Source: Flaveria trinervia (Eukaryota; Streptophyta; Magnoliopsida; Asterales; Asteraceae). Taken from it: DNA of 64,000 nucleotides. The notes under the pieces were generated by a model. It ran no database searches, was not told the DNA's origin, and saw nothing but the letters and a program-made list of their open reading frames with translations. Positions 23,300 to 33,165 of the stretch are shown here, piece by piece. The stretch covers positions 49,455,645 to 49,519,644 of the forward strand of contig CM046451.1 in the NCBI GenBank assembly GCA_025506515.1, given 5' to 3'. A program made the position numbers and the translations under genes. The first letter of the stretch is position 1. The number at the start of each line of letters is the position of its first letter.

Positions 23300-23310
23300 A
23301 ACTCCCCCTT
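23300..23310 (-). other. Polypurine tract of C1
   Basis: AAGGGGGAGTT on the minus strand directly precedes the TGTTGATAC LTR start. It lies about 15 bases after the ORF3 stop. Confidence 0.88.
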
Positions 23311-23324
23311 GGACCTAGTTTACT

Positions 23325-26300
23325 CTAGCATTTTACATTCTTCATATGCTCCTCAAACCACTTGTATTTCTCCTCTCTTGTGGATCCTGCGTGTATTTCA
23401 AATGCAAAGCAGAGTCGTATCACATTCTGGAATTGGAGAGCTTGTACAATATCTTGCGTGTCATAGAACAGTGGCCACTTGTATAAAGTGTAGACAACTT
23501 CTGTAGAAAAGTTGGTAAGCCACATTGGGTTGAATACCCTGATAGTTTCTATTTTTCCTTCTCTATATAGAACTATGACCACTTCGCCCATCCTCCAATC
23601 ATAATACCACCATTTGAAATATGGAGTGAGGTCATGAGGCATTGCCCATAAGGGAATCTTTGACATTGTGTGTGGGGGACTCCACTTCAACACTACTTTA
23701 GGCTTTCCAGATATGTAATCCACTTTAGACCTATGGATGTACCTCTTTGGTTTTTGAGGTCTGAAGTTTACCTATCTGGTGTGGTATTCCTTCTTTATAG
23801 CAACCTCAAACCAAACTGACATCTTTCTAGGATCAACATACAACAGATTTAAGCATGCCAGTTGGTTGAGCTCAAAACTTGGAAGAGTCTTTAGGTCATG
23901 ATGATACCTGAAGTACTCTATTCCCTTCTCCCTTTTTACAGCATAAACATTTAGATCTTCAAAATACACACACGTTATGAACTTGCCAAACACCTTCTGA
24001 AGTTTTTTTGACTTTGTAGAGTTTGGTGTAGGCATTCTGCTTTGGAGCTTTGCGCTGGGCTCTAATTTCAGCAAAACAAGTTGCCCATTCAGCCTTCTTT
24101 ATATCAACATCTGCATCCGAGGCTTGGGCTTGGCTTTCATCCTCATCTGTTTCTTTCACCATCTCATCCAGTTTTTCAAATGTAGCACTGCCAAGAGTGT
24201 CACTCAAGTTGGGAATCACATTTCCCTCTTGGTCATTGTACTCTGGATAGTGGTCAAATGTGACATCCTCTATTTGTATTTCATCAACCTGTTCAGCTCA
24301 TCATCACTCATAACATCAACCTTGGAGTGTCTTTAATGAGCTCGTCCAGATTCAGTCTGAACATCTTCGTAACTTGCTCGTCAGTCAGATCATGAATAAT
24401 TTCTCCTTCTTTAGGAGTGTGGCTCACTGACCTTCGTACAATCCCTTGCAAATCAAGAATCATTGTGAGTTAAGAATTGAGTTGCTGAAGGGGAGCAATA
24501 TCATATTCATCTTGCTAGGACGTTTTATCTGCTTGATTTAAACATTTAACATATCAATCATAAGTAGTTAATCAACACATTTAAGCATAGATAAACATAG
24601 ATAATCATAACTTACATTAATGTAATATTCTAATCAAGTACAAAAGTTTTCTAAATACAAAACATCTAATCTTTACTTTTATCTTGATCAGTCAATTCTT
24701 CAACTGGAGGATCTGAAGACGATGCTCCTTGATCTTGAGCGCTCTTAGTACGCCTTTCTTTACCCTCAGCAGAGGCTGATGCAACAGCATCACCTTCATC
24801 ATAATCATCATGTCCTCTCTTCTTTCCACTCAGTCCTTCATCATCACCCTCATCTTCTTCACCAGAATCATCATCATCATCATCACCTTCCCTGATCTTT
24901 AAAGGCTCATCTTTGGATCCTTTCAGCCTGAGCATGGTCTTCTTGTTCTTTCTCTCTAGCTCCTCTATCCTATAAACAGAATGTGCATTTTGTTCCCGCA
25001 GTTGTGTAATCTACTGAGCTTGAACAGCATTCAGATCCATAAGATGGTTTAGTTGTGTAGCTCTTCGCTCATCAGAAGTGAGCAGCTTTAGCACGATCCG
25101 GTTGGGGTTGGCTAGCTGTTCCTCTACCCTGATAAAGGGTAGACTGGGCTCATGGCTCATTGGGACTTGTGTAGAAGTTCTGGCTCATTGGGTGGTGGTA
25201 GTGGTGGTGGATGTGGTGAATATGGTAGGTGGAAATAGAGTGGATGGTGAAGGGGTGGCTGTGGTAGTGATGGTAGGAGGTGTGGTAGTAGTGGTGGGAG
25301 GTGTGGTAGTGGTGGTAGGAGGTGTGATAGTGGTGGTGGCAGTTGGGGTAGAGGTGGTGGATGTGGTGGTGATCACTGTAGTCCTCCTCCTCTTGCTCTT
25401 CATGCCATGTGGCTGAGGCATTCTCTTCTTCCTTGACCCTTTGGAAGAGGATGCTCGCCCTAGGCTGATGGGATGGTCAGGGATGTATGATGGATCAGTA
25501 TCAGTAGTAGCAGCATCCTTGGACTCACCCTAGCGTCCACCAACCGCCACAATCCCTCTCTCCGTTGCAACAACCTTGCTTCCCACTGTCCTAACTGGTG
25601 GCTCCTCATCTGACTCTTCCTCCTCATCGGGCAGGATGTCTTGATGAAATGCAACCCGCTCAGTTCCACCCTGTATGGATGGTGGATATGGAATAACAGT
25701 GGTAATGGCCCTAGATGGAGTGGGGGCCTATATCTTACAATCACCACTATCATCGTGATCGTCGTCGTCATCGGTGGGAAAAACTATAGGCTCAGAATCC
25801 AAATCACTGTCATCCTGACGCCACTTCTTGCGAACGGGCGCAACATAGTCCTCCTGGGCTAGATGCCCAAACAATCTCCTCATCGGGGGCTTCACCTGCT
25901 TGCCCTAGTACACCTTCATCCTACCAAGAGTGGTGTCATCCATAACCTCAAGGGTAACTGGATCATCTCTCTCCTTAGGTAGCAAAGGAAGCTTCTGGTC
26001 AACATATAGAAGCCTTCCTTGCCCCTGGCCTCTATATAATCTACCATGAACGTGAATATCATCCAAGAGGAACTGAATGGATGATTCAGTACTAGAGCCA
26101 TGTAAGCATTCTGGATCTGATCAGAGATCTCATTAAAGCCTCCCTTCCTTGAGGCTATGCACTAGAGCAGCACATGGGCCAAGTACTTGAACTTGGGCAC
26201 AGGTTGCTCTTGTTGAGCACACCTGCATTAATGTCCCCAACGTACTTGATCCGAAGGAAACATCCTCGAACTATCAGTGGATGCAGCCTGGTTGGGCAGT

Positions 26301-26595
26301 CACCATCATCACCCAACTGTAAAACCCTCCTCAGATCATCCTCGTTGATATCAATCTCCTAACCAAAAATAGAACTCCGAATGCGATGAGGCTCAGCGGA
26401 CCTGTCTACTACAATGCTTTCCCAGAAAGCCTCCTGAATTGACCTGTATGTTGTGCTCGGAGTAGAGATAGCCTTGAAGATCCTCGATCTCCGTAAAAAT
26501 GTAATAATCCCTGCGAACTCAGAAGTGTTCTGAGATATGACGTCAAGATGAGCACAGAGGTTGTGCTTCATGCTCATAGTTGATCTACTAGTCAT
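23325..26595 (-). pseudogene. ORF3 (SIRE-type 'env-like' ORF) of C1, with intron
   Basis: About 3.3 kb on the minus strand from an ATG at 26595 to a TAG at 23327-23325. In order: an N-terminal globular region (26595-25900) with the RVLQLGDD and RGCFLRIKYVGDIN motifs shared with C2; an acidic stretch; a Thr/Pro tract (25421-25185) encoded by a GGTGGTAGTG-type minisatellite; a short coiled coil; an Asp/Glu tract (24880-24820); a 148-bp intron (24676-24529); and a conserved C-terminal domain with GKPKVVLKWSPP and WWYYDWR. Stops near 26362 and 26160, several frameshifts and a TAG just after the intron break it. I see no signal peptide or membrane span, so envelope function is doubtful. Called SIRE-like from position and composition. 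Confidence 0.75.
24529..24676 (-). other. Predicted intron in ORF3 of C1
   Basis: 148 bp, AT-rich, starting GTAAAG and ending CAAGCAG on the minus strand. The upstream exon ends after the first base of a codon, and joining gives an Asn codon and a downstream frame aligned with C2. C2 has the same length at the same site (33165-33018). Confidence 0.65.
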
Positions 26596-26599
26596 GTTT

Positions 26600-26610
26600 C
26601 TGTAACATAA
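26600..26610 (-). promoter_or_regulatory. Splice acceptor before ORF3 ATG, C1
   Basis: TTATGTTACAG on the minus strand lies four bases before the ORF3 ATG. C2 has TTGTGTTACAG five bases before its ATG. The donor was not pinned down. Confidence 0.5.
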
Positions 26611-27253
26611 GATACATATACGTTAGAACTTGTGTAACTAGATGACCTTTGAATTTTAATGAGCTTGAATCAGTATGTTCAATCGTGTAAATGGACAATG
26701 TGACTGAGTCTTAATCATGCGTTTGAGTGCAGTCATACGATTTAGCCTACGACTGGGTTTAGTCGTATACTGTCCCATGCGGTTGACCCAGTCGTGTGGC
26801 TGAACTCATACGCATGGTTCATTCATGCGACAGAATTAGACGCCCAGCTGAATCGTGCGATTGAAGTTCATCAGCTTGTCCTTTCACATGAGTCTCTTTT
26901 CAACACTGTTAAATCAGTTCTTGGTCTATACTTATTGTTAAACGTTGTGGTTAGGCTCATTAGACTTGCAAACCTCAAAATAACACCAAATATTCTTTAA
27001 TTTAATGATTTAGTCATTTTTGGTGGTTTATTTTGAAATCTTAGTCTCGGTTCTTGTTTTGACCAATTTGGGTCATTAGGGCTTGATCAAACCGAACATT
27101 TTGTGCGTCACTAAGTACGTGTAAATAAAAAGAGTACACCTTAGTATCACAATCATAGTGCGAAATCAATGGAATTGAATTTTGGTAGAGTCACTTTGCT
27201 TTCGTGCGATTTGGAGCGATTGAAGGGTGAAGAGTATGTGCGACCGACTTCAC

Positions 27254-27263
27254 CCTATTTATA
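27254..27263 (-). promoter_or_regulatory. Candidate internal TATA box for ORF3, C1
   Basis: TATAAATAGG on the minus strand, preceded by the same CGCAC-rich words as the LTR U3. C2 keeps TATAAATAGG at 37274-37265, and the LTR TATA is CTATAAATA. Confidence 0.5.
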
Positions 27264-27433
27264 CTGATTTTACCTTCAGTTGTGCGACTGGACCTATTCG
27301 CACGTTTCATTCGTGCGAATGGGGCTCAGTCGTGCGACTTGCTCAGTCGGTCACATCCATTCGTGTGATTGAGGTTTAGTAGTGTGACTGACTCAGTCGT
27401 TCCCTTCCATTCGTGCGATTGGTTCATTCTGGT

Positions 27434-27583
27434 GATCCAATCGCATGGATTGACCCATGCTTATGGTCCAATCGTACGTTTGATCCATACATATGGTTCA
27501 ATCACACGATTTGGTCATACTCATGATCCAATCGTGCAACTAGTCCATACTTATGGTCCAATCGTGCGAATGGCTCTACTTAT
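27434..27583 (+). repeat. 30-bp tandem array in C1 spacer
   Basis: Five units of 29-31 bp starting at 27434, 27465, 27495, 27525 and 27555, each opening with GGTCCAATCG-like sequence and closing with CATACTTAT-like sequence. C2 has a shorter version at 37443-37562. Confidence 0.85.
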
Positions 27584-27647
27584 AAGTTTGACCTTATGCA
27601 TTTTCAAACACTTAACCTGTTAGCTATTGATAAGATGTTGTGACTAT

Positions 27648-27748
27648 TGATCATCTTAGAGATGACATTTTTAATTTGAAAAACTTTTGATCACCTCAGA
27701 CGTGATCCTTTTAACTTAAAAACCCGATTGGTCATCTCAGACGTGACC
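27648..27748 (-). ncRNA. Array of three small hairpins, C1 spacer
   Basis: Palindromic units at 27648-27666, 27688-27707 and 27730-27748 have the form stem-CTCAGAC-stem on the plus strand. Stem bases differ in a compensated way (GATCAC/GTGATC and GGTCA/TGACC). C2 has four at 37630-37765. Confidence 0.6.
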
Positions 27749-28310
27749 CCTTTTAGTGAGTGATTCACAGATTGAATTCAGATGGATAGTCCGACTTTTA
27801 CCTACCAAACGTCTAAGAATAAATAAATAAAAACAACTAAAAATTTAAAAACGAATCCAAAACATATTTTTGTATTTTTGATTGGAGATGGATTTAAACC
27901 TATTAGAGTACTTCTAACTGATTTTACTCCCTGGACAACACACCTTCAACTCTATTTTATCATTTCTGGTACGATTCATTATGGAATCATACAGGTATAT
28001 CAGAATCATTTGGGACACTTTAATACACTATTTTGATACTAGATTCTTGTTTTGACCGAGAGTCAATAGCAATTTTAGGAAATCATACTAGAGCTACAAG
28101 ATGCACACAATGATTTTAACTTTCAAGAACTGCAACTCATGATAATTGTCAGTATACTTGTCCTCTTAAATCCATATACAGATTTCTGACATACATTGGT
28201 GATGATTTAAGGTTTAATTGTTTCAACAAGCATTTGTGGATCCCACGCTTATATGGTAATCAACGTTCCTCAGAAGAAACTATTCTAAGAGCTTTCAAAA
28301 AGATGCCAAG

Positions 28311-28417
28311 CCTCAGGTCAGTGCTAACGCACAGTAGAGAGGCGCAAACAACAATGAATTCTAGAATATTTAGGTAATGTTTATCCTCAGGTCGGTGCCA
28401 CCGCACAGCAGAGAGGC
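28311..28417 (-). repeat. 33-bp direct repeat pair, C1 spacer
   Basis: CCTCAGGTCAGTGC...GAGAGGC occurs at 28311-28343 and 28385-28417, 74 bp apart. The pair is conserved in C2 at 38356-38388 and 38431-38463. Confidence 0.85.
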
Positions 28418-29112
28418 ACACAACCTATCATCTTGTTAGAGCATTTATTTTTATTTTAGCACATAACACACCAACAACATAAGTTATTAGCTTGATTGCA
28501 TTTTGCATTTTTCCATGTGCTTTGCTCATTTTTATGGTCGTGCACACACATTTGTGGCGTTTATTTTGCTCTTCACCCCTTATTGGAACTACGTTGATTG
28601 TGTTAACCAAGGATAAGATGGGAACCCATAGCAAGTTGAACAACTTGGTTTGAATTTTAAACCACCAATGAGGTCTACTTATCTATTGTGTTGAATCTAC
28701 CAACACATCATATAATGAACTAGCAGCCTCTAGGTCTACTTTCTCTATGTTACCTTGGTAGCATACTAGTTTTACTATCATTTTCCTTTTATTTTGCTTA
28801 GACTTTTCAGACTTAAACTTTGAATTTTGCATCTTAATCATTTAAACTCTTTTGAAGTCCCAAATAATCTGTCCCTGTGTACTATCATTTCCATAAGCGT
28901 TAAATCAGTATCACAGATTTGATTACTTTTCTTTCAGCTAAGCTGTCCTTTTCCCTTGTTTTTTTAAGTAATTAAATAAAGCGGCTAAATTAATTAATCT
29001 AACCTATTCTCCCCCTAAAATTCTAAAACGAAAATGTTTTTTGTGTTTTTGGACTTTATAAACGGAAAATAAAATAAAATAAAATAAAATAAAGAATGTC
29101 GGACTAGACATT

Positions 29113-31038
29113 TTATTCCTCCGAAATCACAACACTTTTCTTTTTCACACCATTAACCTCTAATAGATATAAAAACCTTCGTTTATCGAATGCTTTTGTG
29201 TAGAGGTCGGTGCATTGAAAATCAGTATTAATTTTAACCACATTGATTAATTGCTTTTCAAAACAGTCACGTATAGTGTGATATTTAATGCTGATGTGTT
29301 TAGTTTTAGGTTGTTGGACCTGATTTTTAGTTACGGCTATTGTAGAAGAATTGTCAACATAGATACGAGTGTTAGAAAATTTCAAACCGTAGTCGCGCAT
29401 TTACTGTTGAATACAGATGATTTGTGATGAGCAACTTGCAGCAGCAACGTATTCAGCTTCACATGTTGATGGAGCAAAGGAGGTCTGCTTCTTACACTCA
29501 TGGGTGACTAACCATCTACCAAAGAACTGACATCCTCCTGATGTGGACATGTAATTTATTTTGCAACCCCCATAATCTGAGTCACTATATGTTGTAAGCT
29601 TAAAGTCATCATCATGAGGATACCACAACACGGGTGTTGGAGTACCCTTCGGATAACGGAAAATCCTTTTAACAGAATTGAGATGGTTGACTTTAGGTTT
29701 CGCCTGATATTTGGAACAAAGACATGTCACATACATGATATCAGGACGAGACACTGTGAGATACATAAGGGATCCGATCATTCCTCTATACATTGTACCA
29801 TCGACCAGATCACCATTATCGTCGGGTGCCACATCATGGTTCGTGGCAAGTGGAGTTCCAGCAGCTGAAGCATTATCCATATCAAACCAAGTGAGGATGT
29901 CCCTCACATATTTAGTCTGATGTAGGAAGATTCCACTTGGTGTCTGATTCACCTGTAATCATAGGAAGAACTTCATCTCCCCCATTGCGCTTATCTCAAG
30001 TTCCGCTTTCATGACAGATTCAAATTCTTTACATAACTCTTTATCTCTGGAACCGAAGATTATGTAATCAACATAAATCTATACTAGTAGTAAGTCGCCA
30101 TCCTTTTCTTTGATGAACAGTGTATAGTCAATAACTCCTCTGTGAAAACCATGTTTCACCAGATGAGTTGAGAGTTTCTCATACCATGCTCTCGGGGATT
30201 GATGTAGCCTGTAGAGAGCTTATCCAGTTTGTAACCTCTGTCCCGATGATAAGGATCCTCAAATCCTTCGGGTTGACTGACATACACCGTCTTTAGAATT
30301 TCACCATGAAGGAATGCACTCTTGACATCTAGTTGATAAACTTTAATCTTCATGTAAGATGCATAGGTAAGGAAGATATGGATTGCTTCCATTCTAGCAA
30401 CAGGTGCAAACACTTCATTGTAATCAACGCTTTCGACTTGTCTAAAACCTTGAACCACAAGTCAAGCCTTGTTTCTTATTATGACCCCTTGGTCATGTTT
30501 CCTGCATTTCAAGACCCATTTACTACCAATTACCTTAGCACCTTTTGGTCTATCTACTAGTGTCCAAAATCGTAACTTCTTGAATTGTAGGAGTTCTTCT
30601 TGCATGGCACTCACCCATGCCGTATCTTTAAAGGTTTCACTTACATATTTTGGCTCAAATTAAGACACAAAACATCGATAAGCACCGTCATGAAGATAGC
30701 CTTTTTCCATGACTGAGGCATAATCCGCTTAGTATAGCTAATTTCTTGTCTGTACTCCCGAATGTACATCCCCTATGATGTTTTCCAAAGGATGATAGAC
30801 ATGTATTTGAGATCCGGGAGTAGTGGGAATGAAGACTTGCTAATCCATATTCTCGTTTCAGTATCTGTAGCCGTTGGTGTGTGAGGTTCTAAAGTGTCAC
30901 AAGCATCAACATCTGATGCTTGTGTAATTTCAGTAGCAAGAACCTGTTCCTCCTGAGTCACCTAATCATTCTCCACTTCTTCAAAATCAGAGGATGAGTC
31001 GCTTACCTCAAGTGCTCCCGTTAAAGGACTAAAGGATT
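29113..31038 (-). pseudogene. pol: RT and RNase H part of C1 pol
   Basis: Minus strand from the C2 insertion point: an acidic linker (SDSSSDFEE near 31000), then RT with MVQGFRQVE, LDVKSAFLHGE and QPEGFEDPYH. The active site at 30075-30064 reads YVDY instead of YVDD, so the second catalytic Asp is lost. Next come KYVRDIL, GSLMYLTVSRPDIMY, SDSDYGGCK and CEAEYVAAASC of the RT thumb and RNase H, ending near 29113 after VNGVKKKSVV. Stops occur near 30963, 30725, 30460, 30090 and 29401. Confidence 0.87.
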
Positions 31039-31788
31039 TGTTAGGATCTCGTATTTGAACGAAACACCAACTGATTAACGTGTTAAACCAAACCAAATAG
31101 TGCGGAATCCTATTTGAATGGCGATCCAATCAGTGAGAACGCATGTAGACACAATAATGAATTGAATAAATGTCAAGAATCGATTAGGAATCAATCTACA
31201 ATGTTCTATGAACTTGGAGTACGAACTTAGAGGCTTCTGGACGGCTAGGGTACGTCTAGAGTCGAAGTGGATCGAATGCTTCCAAATCATTATGTTTTTC
31301 CACAAATTAAGTGGTATTTATAGGTTTACGTTTCTAATTCGGGCGACTAAACCATTAGCATGGCTCAGTCGTGCGATTGAGCCATGTGGTTGATCCATCT
31401 GCATGATTGAATGTTCAGTCGTGCGACTGAGTCAGTCGAATGAAGTTGTTTAGGCGTATGAACTATTTAGGTGCATGGATACTCAGTCGCATGTCCATTC
31501 GGACGCATGACCACTGTTTGGGCGCATGGTCCAGTCGGACGCATGTGAACTTCACTTAACCAAAGTTTGAATGTATTCATTATTATAACATTATGTATAT
31601 CAATTCAAACAATCACAAACCTATATAATCTAGTCAATAAACATTACTCAACTCATTAATGAAATATTAAACATTATAAATCACAACAAAACATTATCAT
31701 TTCATTAAGTACCCAATATTACATATGTGTAAGACATTCAAGACATATTACATTGAGATCAAGATCTATCTACATAAGTGTATCAACA
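31039..31788 (-). repeat. 3' LTR of C2
   Basis: 750 bp, TGTTGATACA to CCTAACA on the minus strand, after a polypurine tract. It is closely similar to 57647-58292 and more distantly to C1's LTR. TATA box TATAAATA on the minus strand at 31315-31322. Confidence 0.88.
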
Positions 31789-31799
31789 AACTCCCCCTT
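31789..31799 (-). other. Polypurine tract of C2
   Basis: AAGGGGGAGTT on the minus strand directly before the LTR, as in C1. Confidence 0.88.
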
Positions 31800-33017
31800 G
31801 GACCTAGATCTATCTATTGTCTTACATCTTTCATAATTTCCTCAAATTTCTTGTACCTAGCTTCTTTGGTGACTCCTTCATTTATCTCGAAAGCAAAACT
31901 GAGTTTTATTACATTCTGAAATTGTAAAGCTTGTACTATATCTCACGAGTCATAGAATAGAGGCCACTTGTATAATGTATAAACATCATTAGTTGACAAG
32001 TTGGTAAGCAACATTGGGTCAAAGACCCTTATGGTTTCCAGTTTACCATTTATGTTCAAAACTATCACGGCCATCCCGTTCTCCAAACATAGTACCACCA
32101 TTTCAAATGTTGAGTGAAGTCTTGAGGCATCTCACGTAGTGGGATCTTTGACATTGTACGTGGTGGACTCCACTTAAACACAACTTTTGGTTTGCCAGTT
32201 ATAGCGTCAACCTCAGATCTTCTGATGTACCTCGTTGGTTGTTGATGTTTGAATTTGACCCATCTGGTGTGGTACTCTCTCATTAGAGCTGCTTCAAACT
32301 AGCCTGACATCTTACGAGGGTTAGCGTATAGCAATTTTAACATTGCTAACTGGTTAAGCTCAAAACCTAGAAGAGTCTTCAGGTCACGTGGAAACCTAAA
32401 ATATTCAATTCCCTTCTCACGTTTAACAACATAGACGTTGAGGTCTTCAAAATGTGCTCATGCTATGATCCTGTCTGCCACCTTTTGATGTTTTTTTACC
32501 TTATACAGTTTGGTGTAGGCAGTTGACGTTGAAGCGCTGTGTTGGGCTCTTATCTCCTCAAAACATGCTACCCATTCTGCCTTTTTGATGTTCACCTCCG
32601 CATCTGTGGCTTGGGCCTTATCTTTATCCTTTCCGGACTCTTTTTCCATCCTGTCCAGAGTCTCAAAAGTGTCACTAACAAGAGTGTCTCCCAGATTGGG
32701 AATGACAGTTCCTTCCTTGTCAGTGTACTATGGATAGTGTTGAGCAGTGACATCTTCTATCTCAATCTCATCGACATCTTGAAGCTCATCATCACACTCT
32801 ACATTCATAGTAGGGGCATCTTTCACAATCTCCTCAGCGTTCAACTTGAACATGTCAGCTAGTTGCTCATCAGTGAGATTGTGAATGATTTCTCCTTCTT
32901 GAGGAGTATACATCACAGATCTCCTTACAATACCTTGCACATCAAGAATCAACGTCGGTTGAGTCTTGATCTGTTGGAGTGGAGCAATATCATATTCATC
33001 TTGTTGAAAATCTAGAT

Positions 33018-33165
33018 CGGCTTGATTTAAAAATTCAACACAACAATCAATAATTAATAATCAAGACATAACCATTTACATTACATATAAACATTCATTA
33101 CATAAATTTTATACATGATCCAAATACAAATGATTTTAAATAACAATAAAACATCTAAATATTAC
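33018..33165 (-). other. Predicted intron in ORF3 of C2
   Basis: 148 bp starting GTAATA on the minus strand and ending CAAGCCG where C1 has CAAGCAG, so the acceptor AG is mutated to CG. Phase and length equal those of C1. Confidence 0.6.

Larger units (their letters stand above)
26611..29112 (-). other. pol-ORF3 spacer of C1
   Basis: 2.5 kb with no supported gene. In minus-strand order it holds a pair of 33-bp direct repeats (28417-28385 and 28343-28311), three small hairpins (27748-27648), a 30-bp tandem array (27583-27434), LTR-like TCGTGCGACTG words, and a TATA box (27263-27254). C2's spacer keeps the same order. Confidence 0.7.

Noticed and set aside
25078..25416. Val-rich ORF on the plus strand (and the similar 33824-34105 and 35161-35376)
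   Set aside because: These are the antisense of the Thr/Pro-rich ORF3 tract, produced by a GGTGGTAGTG minisatellite.
23325..26595. Calling ORF3 a true envelope glycoprotein
   Set aside because: No signal peptide, membrane span or cleavage site is visible in the sense frames. Only position after pol supports the traditional 'env-like' label.
27434..27583. CRISPR-like regular repeat
   Set aside because: Units are contiguous with no unique spacers, and the context is a plant retrotransposon.
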